Assembly (NCBI RefSeq): GCF_017809215.1
Contig: NZ_CP065424.1
Span: forward strand, 3,442,001-3,506,000
DNA from: Heyndrickxia oleronia
GTDB taxonomy: Bacteria > Bacillota > Bacilli > Bacillales > Bacillaceae_C
DNA length: 64,000 nucleotides
Reading direction: 5' to 3'
Part shown: one piece after another, positions 55,459 to 62,617 of the stretch
Layout of the letters: every line of letters starts with the position of its first letter
How positions within the stretch are numbered: position 1 is the stretch's first letter
Translations under genes and position numbers: made by a program
The notes under the pieces: generated by a model
Database searches by the model: none
Told to the model about the DNA's origin: nothing
Seen by the model: the letters and a program-made list of their open reading frames with translations, nothing else

Positions 55459-55646
55459 TGGCGAATAGATTGTTTCAACAAGCGAGACAGTATGTAGAAA
55501 TGGCAAAAGATGCTTCTGGGAATGGAAACCAACAGGAACTAATTTCTAAAGCAAAAAATGCCGTGTCTTCTGCATATGCTAATTCAACCTTTGCTGAACA
55601 GCAGCAATTACAAGAACTTCAATCTGAAATTGATCGACTAAAATAG
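55458..55646 (+). CDS. Small helical protein, DUF3813-like
   Basis: A 62-aa helical protein (MANRLFQQARQYVEMAKDAS, ending LQSEIDRLK). It has an AGGAGG site at 55443-55449 inside the previous gene. The pattern fits DUF3813, of unknown role. It ends at a terminator and forms a two-gene unit with the basic protein. Confidence 0.7.
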   Translation: MANRLFQQARQYVEMAKDASGNGNQQELISKAKNAVSSAYANSTFAEQQQLQELQSEIDRLK

Positions 55647-55670
55647 CTGCCTTATGGCAGCTATTTTTTT
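55641..55670. terminator. Terminator of the two-gene unit
   Basis: AAATAGCTGCC / GGCAGCTATTT stem with a 4-base loop and T-run. It is close to the convergent yitT end, so it may act both ways. Confidence 0.88.
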
Positions 55671-55682
55671 ATCCAGTTCAGT

Positions 55683-56537
55683 TTATTCCTTTCTAAAGAA
55701 GCCAAAAATCCCAGTCGTTTGAACAATATTAGTAAATGCATTAGGATCTACCTCTTTAATAATATGTTCTAGATCATACAATTCATATCTTGTTATAACG
55801 ATCATTAACATCTGTCGTTCTTCATTAGAAAACGCACCCTTTACTGGGATCAAAGTAATTCCGCGTACCAATTTTGAATGGATAGCCCTTTTTAATTCCT
55901 CTGACCTCTTTGTAATAATCATCGCTGTAAGTTTCTGATACCTTGTATGTATAGCATCAATCACTCTTGTAGAAGCATATAGTGATAAAAGAGTATACAA
56001 TGCCTTATCCCAACCATATACGGCACCAGCAGTTATAACGATTCCCGCATTTAAAATAAAAAAGTAATTTCCAACAGGCTTGTCCTTCATTCGTGATAAA
56101 ACCATAGCAATAATATCAAGTCCACCTGTTGAAGCACCAAACTTCAAAGTAATTCCTACACCTACGGCAGTAATAACACCTCCAAAAACAGAGTATAATA
56201 GGATATCACTTGAAGTTTTTTGGATTGGAATCACTTCCAATAAAATAGACATAAAAATTACCGAAATAAAGCTGTATAAAGTAAATATCTTCCCAATCTT
56301 TTTCCATCCTAATATTGCAACAGGTATATTAAATAGAAACAATAATAATCCTGTTGATAGATGTAATGGTGTGAATTGAGTAATTATTTTAGATAATAAT
56401 TGTGCGATCCCTGTAAATCCACTAGCATAAACATTTGCCGGCTTCAAAAAATAGTTCATTGCAAATGCATTGAGAACAGCACCAATAAAAACAACACCTA
56501 GTTTCTTTACATGTTCCCAAACCGAATCAATTTTCAT
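55683..56537 (-). CDS. yitT: YitT-family membrane protein (DUF161/DUF2179)
   Basis: A 284-aa inner-membrane protein with about five transmembrane segments in residues 1-190 (VVFIGAVLNAFAMNYFL, FTLYSFISVIFMSILLEVI, GGVITAVGVGITL) and a soluble C-terminal DUF2179 domain (about 200-284, ending IVQTTGIFGFFRK). The ATG at 56537 follows GGAGG; the preceding TTG is too near. GASTGGLDIIA is a conserved family motif. Function unknown. Confidence 0.92.
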   Translation of the reverse strand: MKIDSVWEHVKKLGVVFIGAVLNAFAMNYFLKPANVYASGFTGIAQLLSKIITQFTPLHLSTGLLLFLFNIPVAILGWKKIGKIFTLYSFISVIFMSILLEVIPIQKTSSDILLYSVFGGVITAVGVGITLKFGASTGGLDIIAMVLSRMKDKPVGNYFFILNAGIVITAGAVYGWDKALYTLLSLYASTRVIDAIHTRYQKLTAMIITKRSEELKRAIHSKLVRGITLIPVKGAFSNEERQMLMIVITRYELYDLEHIIKEVDPNAFTNIVQTTGIFGFFRKE

Positions 56538-56678
56538 AATCAACCTCCTTCTTTTATTGATTTACCCAAATCCCGTTTGTTCATACTGAAAGGATTGTGA
56601 TTTTCGCTAAAAATGGTACACTAAAATGTGAACTCATAAATTTATTTATATATTTTTTAATTTTTAGGGGTGAAAAAT

Positions 56679-57536
56679 ATGGGTGTCAAAATTTTTGCAG
56701 ATAGCGCCAGTGATATGCCACTATCATTTTTTCAAGAAAATCAAGTGAAATTAATACCTCTTCGCGTATACATAGATGAAACGGAATATGAAGACTTACA
56801 AACGATCAATCCTAAGCAAGTATTCAAAGAAATTAGAGCAGGAAAAATGCCAAAAACATCCCAACCTACACCACAAGCTTTTCAGGAAGTGTTCACGGAA
56901 TTAGCCAAATCCAATCAATCTGGGATCTATATTGCTTTCTCCTCTGCATTATCTGGAACATATCAAACGGCTGTTATGGTCCACGAACAAGTAAAAGAAG
57001 AGTATCCAAATCTAGATCTTACAATTATTGATACAAAATGCGCTTCTGTTGGATTTGGCTTAGTTGTAAAATCAGCAGCTGAGATGGCAGCTAATGGGGC
57101 TTCAAAGGAAGAAATTATTGAGGATATCCATTTCCGCAGTCAACATATGGAACATTTATTTACAGTTGAAGACCTCGATTACCTCGCAAAAGGTGGACGA
57201 CTTTCAAAAGCTTCCGCATTCTTAGGTGGACTTTTAAATATTAAACCACTCTTACATGTCGAAGAAGGGAAGCTTATCCCCATCGAGAAGATTCGCGGCA
57301 AGAAAAAGCTTCTAAAAAGAATCCTTGATGTTATGGAGGAAAGAGGAATCGATTTAGAACATCAAGTGGTTGGTATCAGTCACGGAGATGACGAAGAAGC
57401 TGCCCTTGAAATGAAAGCAATGATTGAGGAACGGTTTGGGACAAAGGATTTCTATATTAATATTATTGGTTCAGCCGTTGGATCACATGCAGGTCCCGGA
57501 ACACTTGCACTATTTTTCTTAAACGCAAAGAAATAG
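56679..57536 (+). CDS. yitS: DegV-family fatty-acid-binding protein (YitS)
   Basis: A 285-aa DegV (FakB-like) protein that binds a fatty acid for phosphorylation by FakA. DSASDMP at 7-13, TSQPTPQAFQ near 63, SSALSGTYQTA and the late AVGSHAGPGTLALFF segment are family motifs. The ATG at 56679 follows AGGGGTGA; a GTG three codons upstream is part of that site. It is divergent from yitT as in B. subtilis. Confidence 0.93.
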   Translation: MGVKIFADSASDMPLSFFQENQVKLIPLRVYIDETEYEDLQTINPKQVFKEIRAGKMPKTSQPTPQAFQEVFTELAKSNQSGIYIAFSSALSGTYQTAVMVHEQVKEEYPNLDLTIIDTKCASVGFGLVVKSAAEMAANGASKEEIIEDIHFRSQHMEHLFTVEDLDYLAKGGRLSKASAFLGGLLNIKPLLHVEEGKLIPIEKIRGKKKLLKRILDVMEERGIDLEHQVVGISHGDDEEAALEMKAMIEERFGTKDFYINIIGSAVGSHAGPGTLALFFLNAKK

Positions 57537-57593
57537 CTTTCATATTCTCCTTTTGATAAGGGAATGTTACTAATTGAAAGGAGAATGAAATCT

Positions 57594-57725
57594 ATGCCAC
57601 ATACATCAGATAACGACAAGAAAGCAAAAGATAATAATGCATTACGCCATGAAAAAAATATGATGCGTGAGAAAAATCGTAAAGCAGGTAAAAACCAATA
57701 TTCGAAAAAGACGGATCATCTATAA
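57594..57725 (+). CDS. Very small basic protein, 43 aa (DUF3941-like)
   Basis: ATG 57594, 10 bases after AAAGGAG. The product is MPHTSDNDKKAKDNNALRHE, then KNMMREKNRKAGKNQYSKK and a DHL end. It is Lys/Asn-rich and without hydrophobic segments. It looks like the small DUF3941 group; I am not certain. A terminator lies 60 bases downstream. Confidence 0.7.
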   Translation: MPHTSDNDKKAKDNNALRHEKNMMREKNRKAGKNQYSKKTDHL

Positions 57726-57785
57726 TACAGGCTCATGTGTGAGATTGAAACTAAGTTTTGATCCACCAAAAACAACACTCGTAAT

Positions 57786-57815
57786 AAACAAGGCCATTTA
57801 AGCCTTGTTTTTTTT
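57786..57815 (+). terminator. Terminator after the 43-aa gene
   Basis: AACAAGGC / GCCTTGTT stem with a short loop and eight T residues. Confidence 0.88.
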
Positions 57816-57920
57816 AGTCTCTAATAAATTGGTTGGACTTTCCACTTGTAATTTGCTATTTTTAAATATATAGGCTTTAAAGAGCCATTGTATATTATAT
57901 TAGTAATAGGAGGTTACTCC

Positions 57921-58412
57921 ATGGCAAAAGAAAGTTCTTTTGATATTGTATCGAATGTTGATTTTTCAGAAGTAACTAATGCGATTAATCTAGCAATGAA
58001 AGAAATTCAAACACGATATGATTTTAAGGGAAGTAAGAGTGAAATCAGTTTGGATAAAGAAGAGCTTGTCCTTATATCTGATGACGAATTTAAAATGAAT
58101 CAATTAAAAGATGTCCTCTTTAGTAAGCTAATAAAAAGAGGAGTTCCTGTTAAAAATCTGGACTATGGCAAATTAGAAGGTGCCTCTGGTGGAACTGTTC
58201 GACAACGTGCAAAGCTTATTCAAGGCATTGATAAGGAAAACGCCAAAAAAATTAATACCATCATTAAAAACAGTGGTGTAAAAGTAAAGAGTCAAGTTCA
58301 GGATGATCAAATTCGCGTAACGGGAAAAAGTCGTGATGATTTACAAAAGATCATTGCTGCAGTACGGGAAGCAGACCTATCTGTTGACGTGCAATTTGTA
58401 AACTATCGATAG
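57921..58412 (+). CDS. yajQ: YajQ-family nucleotide-binding protein (YitK)
   Basis: A 163-aa DUF520 protein with two RNA-recognition-like halves. [20 protein letters not shown] and [10 protein letters not shown] are diagnostic, as is the C-terminal VDVQFVNYR. Members bind nucleotides or nucleic acid, and in some Gammaproteobacteria cyclic di-GMP. AGGAGG precedes the ATG at 57921. B. subtilis yitK is the equivalent gene. Confidence 0.95.
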   Translation: MAKESSFDIVSNVDFSEVTNAINLAMKEIQTRYDFKGSKSEISLDKEELVLISDDEFKMNQLKDVLFSKLIKRGVPVKNLDYGKLEGASGGTVRQRAKLIQGIDKENAKKINTIIKNSGVKVKSQVQDDQIRVTGKSRDDLQKIIAAVREADLSVDVQFVNYR

Positions 58413-58446
58413 AACGAATGGGCTATTAGGCCCTATTCGTTTTTTT
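58413..58446 (+). terminator. Terminator of the YajQ gene
   Basis: AACGAATGGG / CCCTATTCGTT stem with T-run, directly after the stop codon. Confidence 0.85.
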
Positions 58447-58482
58447 ATTGCCTTTGATTTTTCATTTTGCATGTCTTAAAAT

Positions 58483-58600
58483 ACAGCTGTTTTCGTATAG
58501 TTTGTTGCTCTTGTAAAAGCCCAATGCCGGCTTGTACACCCCATAAAGGATTCCAGCGGTTCCTATGGAAATTGCAGCTCTTTTCCCAGTAAAATGAAAG
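58483..58600 (-). repeat. Dispersed intergenic repeat, copy C
   Basis: On the - strand it reads TTCATTTTACTGGGAAAAG, AGCTGCAAT, CATAGGAACCGCTGGAA, CCTTTATGGGGTGTACAAGC, CGGCATTGGGCTTTTACAAG and GAAAACAGCTGT. It is the opposite orientation to copies A and B. Confidence 0.8.
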
Positions 58601-58690
58601 GTGTAACGATCTTCAGCTGATAGTTAAATAGTTAACTTAAATAGGAAGAATGTTTAAGAAAAGAGCCTAAAATAAAGAAAATAACAATGA

Positions 58691-59200
58691 TTATTTTACA
58701 AATCTTGACATAATTATTTCATCGATATAAGTGCCATCATCAAATTTAATATGTTTTTTCTTCCTTCCTTCTTCTATAAATCCCAATGATTGATATAAAT
58801 GAATCGCTCTTTCATTATGAGCAAAAACTTCGAGTAGAACTTTTTCAATTTGAGGATGACTTTCTGCCCACTGTAACATTTTCATAATCATTTTCCTGCC
58901 TATCCCTTTATTCCAATAATCCTTTTGAATACTTATACCAAACATGCAATTATGACTGACTCTTTTTCTTTGTGAACGTGATGCATTTAAAAAGCCAATA
59001 ATCTTACCGTTGTCTTCTGCAACTAGCATATAATTACCTATTTTTGACTGTTCCTCTATCCAGTCACGTTGCCTTTCAATTGTTAATGTAAATTCTTCAG
59101 GAGTGGTTAATAAGAACGTAGATTGGGTAAACACTAATTGTGTATGCTGGAGTAATTTTGTTGCATCTTCTAATTTAATTTCTCGAATCGTAATTTCCAT
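58691..59200 (-). CDS. GNAT-family N-acetyltransferase
   Basis: A 169-aa acetyltransferase. The acetyl-CoA motif is KDYWNKGIGRKMIMKML near 95-110, then VLLEVFAHNERAIHLYQSLG, the RimI/RimJ-like pattern. Substrate unknown. The ribosome site is weak (GGGGGC). It lies between two copies of the dispersed repeat, and its neighbours on either side run on the other strand. Confidence 0.88.
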   Translation of the reverse strand: MEITIREIKLEDATKLLQHTQLVFTQSTFLLTTPEEFTLTIERQRDWIEEQSKIGNYMLVAEDNGKIIGFLNASRSQRKRVSHNCMFGISIQKDYWNKGIGRKMIMKMLQWAESHPQIEKVLLEVFAHNERAIHLYQSLGFIEEGRKKKHIKFDDGTYIDEIIMSRFVK

Positions 59201-59231
59201 TAAAAAAAGCCCCCTTTAACTTATTTTAACA

Positions 59232-59340
59232 AAGCTGTTTTCATCGTGTATATTGCTTTTGTAAAAGCTTAATTTCTAGCTCTTATGCCTAAATAAACAC
59301 TTTAACGGTTCTTATGAAAATTATAATTGGGAAAAGAGCT
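59232..59340 (-). repeat. Dispersed intergenic repeat, copy D
   Basis: On the - strand it has GTTAAAGCTCTTTTCCCAAT, CATAAGAACCGTTAAAG, GGCATAAGAGC and AAGCTTTTACAAAAGC, then GAAAACAGCTTTG. The first block is rearranged compared with A-C, but the order of later blocks is the same. Confidence 0.72.
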
Positions 59341-59363
59341 TTAACAAAAAAAGGAGTGAGATT

Positions 59364-60230
59364 ATGTCTAATCAACAATCAAAAAAAACATTACCAAAAC
59401 AACATCAAACACAGCAACCTGGTGTAGAAACAGAAATGAACCCAATCCCTAAATCAATCAATCCAGGTTATAAAGGTAGTGGAAAACTTTCGGGAAAAAC
59501 AGCGATTATTACAGGAGGAGATAGTGGAATTGGTAAAGCTGTTGCTATCTATTTCGCTAAAGAAGGCGCTGATATTGCCATTTGTTATTTAAATGAAGAT
59601 CAAGATGCACAAAATACTAAAGAATTAGTTGAAAAAGAGGGGAAAAAGTGCTTATTAATTCAGGGAGATTTAGGAGATGAAACGCACTGCAAAACTGCTA
59701 TTAAACAAGTAATTGAACAGTTTGGAAAGATAGATATACTAGTTAATAACGCTGCAGAACAGCATCCACAACAAAGTATTTTAAATATTACTAAGGAACA
59801 ATTATTGAGGACGTTCCAAACGAATATTTTTTCTTATTTTTTCATGGTACAAGCTGCCCTTCCACACTTAAAAAATGGGAGTAGTATTATTAATACTGCT
59901 TCGATTACAGCATATGGAGGAAATAAACAATTGATTGATTATTCCTCTACGAAAGGAGCAGTCGTCTCTTTTACAAGATCACTATCACTTTCTCTTATAG
60001 GTAATGGAATTCGAGTGAATGGTGTCGCACCAGGTCCTATTTGGACACCACTTATTCCATCAACATTTTCCTCTGAACAGGTAGAACATTTTGGAGCGGA
60101 TGTACCAATGAGTAGACCGGGACAACCATTTGAACTTGCCCCAGCATATGTATATTTAGCATCCGATGATTCTAGCTATGTTTCAGGTCAGATTATTCAT
60201 GTGAATGGTGGTACGATCATAAATGGTTAG
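59364..60230 (+). CDS. SDR oxidoreductase, general-stress type (YhdF/YdaD-like)
   Basis: A 288-aa short-chain dehydrogenase with an N-terminal extension rich in Gln/Lys/Pro (SKKTLPKQHQTQQPG). The NAD(P) motif is TGGDSGIGKAVAIYFA (51-66), with NNAAEQHP, and the catalytic Tyr-Lys in DYSSTKGAVVSFTRS. The extended N-terminus and ELAPAYVYLASDDSSY match the B. subtilis general-stress YhdF/YdaD/YhxC group. AAGGAGTGAG precedes the ATG. Substrate unknown. No clear sigma-B promoter was seen. Confidence 0.9.
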   Translation: MSNQQSKKTLPKQHQTQQPGVETEMNPIPKSINPGYKGSGKLSGKTAIITGGDSGIGKAVAIYFAKEGADIAICYLNEDQDAQNTKELVEKEGKKCLLIQGDLGDETHCKTAIKQVIEQFGKIDILVNNAAEQHPQQSILNITKEQLLRTFQTNIFSYFFMVQAALPHLKNGSSIINTASITAYGGNKQLIDYSSTKGAVVSFTRSLSLSLIGNGIRVNGVAPGPIWTPLIPSTFSSEQVEHFGADVPMSRPGQPFELAPAYVYLASDDSSYVSGQIIHVNGGTIING

Positions 60231-60245
60231 CGGATAGAAGGAATA

Positions 60246-60302
60246 AAAAAATGAAAAGATAGGGATGCTCATTTTAATACCAACCCTATCTTTTCATTTT
60301 TT
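60246..60302. terminator. Bidirectional terminator
   Basis: AAAAATGAAAAGATAGGG / CCCTATCTTTTCATTTTT, an 18-bp stem with A/T runs, between the SDR gene and the GH13 gene. Confidence 0.9.
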
Positions 60303-61788
60303 ATTGTACTTTTTTGTTCTTTCCGCGTTTACGGACAGTAACGACAAATAGTATAAATGCGACCCAGATAGCAACAAGGACGGCAATCATTACGTAGTTA
60401 ATACCTGTTTTCTCTACAACATTGTAGATTTCGGATGTTTCCCTGTCTAATGCAAGCTTGAAAACACCATTATCTTCTCTTTCAATTCCCCCACTAATTA
60501 ATCCTCTTAATTCCTTATTATCTTGTAATTTATCTTGCGAAATGTTGACTATTTGAGTTTTATCCGTATTATTGATTGCAACAATATTGATTTTGCCTTT
60601 GTATTCTCTTTTAAAAACCACCATTCCATCTTTATCATAAATGGTTTTCATCGTTCCCCTTCTAAGGGCTGGTTGCATCTGACGAATTTCCCCAATCATT
60701 GTCATGTAATCGATTAATTCTTTATCCGCGCGAAAATTCATCATTTGGCGATTTTCTGGAGCATTACCACCATCGACAGCAATCTCTGTTCCATAATAAA
60801 CGATTGGTATTTCAGGCTGTGTATATAAATAGGTCAATGCCAGCTTCCATCTTGTACCAGGAAAAAGATTATTATTAACCATATCCCGTGTATATCGCTT
60901 CATATTTGGATTATCATAAAAAGCACCGATCAAATTTGCATTTTTATATGTTTCTTTATGTTGATTTATGATATCAAGTACTGGCTTAATTGGCTGATTA
61001 ATATTGGAAAAAGCATCACGCATCGGTTGATTTAAGTTATGATCCATCATTCCGTCAAAGCCTGCTTTTTCATGATTTTTAATTAACGAATTTGAACTAA
61101 CTTCTCCCAGTAAATATAAATCACTCTTTTTTGATTTTACAGTTGAAGAGAATTCCTTCCAAAATGATTCCGGAAAATGATCAGCGTCACTTAGAAAATA
61201 TCCATCTATATCTGTTTGATTAACCCACCATTTAGCTGCATCAATTAAATACTGTTTCACTTGAGAATTTTCCTGATTCAATACAGGCAATTGATCTTTT
61301 GTTGTTCCATTAAACCAGTCCTTTTTAGCCGAATCTTGGACAAGTGAATTTTCCGGGCTTACTTGATAAGTTGGAAAATCAATTATTATTTTCATATCAC
61401 GATTATGTACTTCTTTAACTAGCTTCTTAAATGATTTTAATGAACCAAAATGCTCTTCTGTCTTATAATAGTCTTTAATTCGTGAACCATCGTACCCTTT
61501 ATCATCATTATCGAAAATGGGTGAAAGCATGACAGTTGTAAAACCTAGATCCTCCAGGTAATCTAATTTGTCGATAATTCCTTGAAAGTCACCACCTTGA
61601 TACCCTAATGGGTTCAATGCATTTACGTTTTTATCATTACTAGAATCCCCATTATTAAATCGATCAACGATTAAATAATATATCATTTGATCCTGCCAAT
61701 CTTGCTCTTCTACACCCGCCGCATGAACTGGTACTGAATAAAAAAGAAGAAGCAGAGTAAAGCAGAATGCTAAAACCTTTTTAAGCAT
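60301..61788 (-). CDS. Membrane-anchored GH13 alpha-amylase-like protein, catalytic residues lost
   Basis: 495 aa from the ATG at 61788 after AGGAGG. Signal peptide (about 1-23, ending VHAAG), a GH13 barrel (about 30-370), a beta domain, and a C-terminal membrane segment (464-484) with a basic tail. The fold motifs are clear (QMIYYLIVDRFNNGD; GYQGGDFQGIIDKLDYLEDL), but the active site is not: the conserved Asn-His of region I is Tyr141-Gln142, the nucleophile-Asp position is Ser200 and the preceding Arg is Phe198, and the third Asp is Asn295 with Pro294 in place of His. Glu229 remains. The protein is probably a non-enzymatic glycan binder or scaffold, or has a changed mechanism. Confidence 0.88.
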   Translation of the reverse strand: MLKKVLAFCFTLLLLFYSVPVHAAGVEEQDWQDQMIYYLIVDRFNNGDSSNDKNVNALNPLGYQGGDFQGIIDKLDYLEDLGFTTVMLSPIFDNDDKGYDGSRIKDYYKTEEHFGSLKSFKKLVKEVHNRDMKIIIDFPTYQVSPENSLVQDSAKKDWFNGTTKDQLPVLNQENSQVKQYLIDAAKWWVNQTDIDGYFLSDADHFPESFWKEFSSTVKSKKSDLYLLGEVSSNSLIKNHEKAGFDGMMDHNLNQPMRDAFSNINQPIKPVLDIINQHKETYKNANLIGAFYDNPNMKRYTRDMVNNNLFPGTRWKLALTYLYTQPEIPIVYYGTEIAVDGGNAPENRQMMNFRADKELIDYMTMIGEIRQMQPALRRGTMKTIYDKDGMVVFKREYKGKINIVAINNTDKTQIVNISQDKLQDNKELRGLISGGIEREDNGVFKLALDRETSEIYNVVEKTGINYVMIAVLVAIWVAFILFVVTVRKRGKNKKVQ

Positions 61789-62028
61789 AAAATATCCTCC
61801 TAAATAATTCCTCGAATTAAGATTATCCTTTCTAGAATCTAACGTCAAACTAATACAGTGAAATTAAAAGAAAAATAGCCTACAAATTTGAATTTTATAT
61901 GACACATCTTTGTCTACTGCAATAGAAGTAGTCCGGAATAATTTAATTTTTATTACGTAAAGACTGTATGAATTTCCCGTTGATTGTCCAAAACGATGAT
62001 AGACGATTGAATATTGGAGGTTTATTTG

Positions 62029-62592
62029 ATGGGACAATTACAAAGAATGCAGCTTATAGAGCATCAATCAAGGGCCTTTTTAGAAGGGGTGATTGAGAAT
62101 ATTAATGATCAATGGGTATTTTTTGATTATGAGACTGATGAAGCGATGATGCTTGAACACTATATCGATCAAGAAATTGAAATCTATTTTCAGCATAAAT
62201 GGATTAAAGGAATATTAGAAGAAGATGGTCGTCTCAATCATAAAAATGAAACGATTTTTCTATTGGATAAAATGAAGGTAAGAATGAGAAAGCAGATCGT
62301 TTTTTCACTGCAAATGTTATTGGATGAGTTTGATGATGATGTATTTTTACAGTTTCTTTCCACGCTAAACACATTGGATTTTTCCATTTATGATTGTATT
62401 TTTTGTCATAATCATCTTTCATTTTTAGATAATCTTGATAAAAAACAAGGGGTAAATATTCTTATTTTTGATAATGAAGAATCTGTTGTTGCGGTTCAAC
62501 ACCATTTTATTTATGAAAATGAAAAACAAGATCGATTTGAATTCACTTTGAGTACAGGTAAAAGAGTGGTTATTGATAAAATGTTAAAATAA
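62029..62592 (+). CDS. DUF2777-like protein of unknown function
   Basis: A 187-aa soluble protein from the ATG at 62029, preceded by GGAGG. It begins MGQLQRMQLIEHQSRAFLEG and has a beta-rich first third (WVFFDYETDEAMMLEHY, then IEIYFQHKWIKGILEEDG), then an acidic helical part (LLDEFDDDVFLQFLSTL). The N-terminus resembles DUF2777. I know no role. It is a single gene with its own terminator. Confidence 0.68.
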   Translation: MGQLQRMQLIEHQSRAFLEGVIENINDQWVFFDYETDEAMMLEHYIDQEIEIYFQHKWIKGILEEDGRLNHKNETIFLLDKMKVRMRKQIVFSLQMLLDEFDDDVFLQFLSTLNTLDFSIYDCIFCHNHLSFLDNLDKKQGVNILIFDNEESVVAVQHHFIYENEKQDRFEFTLSTGKRVVIDKMLK

Positions 62593-62617
62593 ACGGAGCC
62601 TAAGCTCCGTTTATTTA
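62588..62617. terminator. Bidirectional terminator
   Basis: AAATAAACGGAGC / GCTCCGTTTATTT stem with a 4-base loop between convergent genes. It overlaps the end of the DUF2777-like gene and reaches the end of the EAL gene. Confidence 0.85.
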
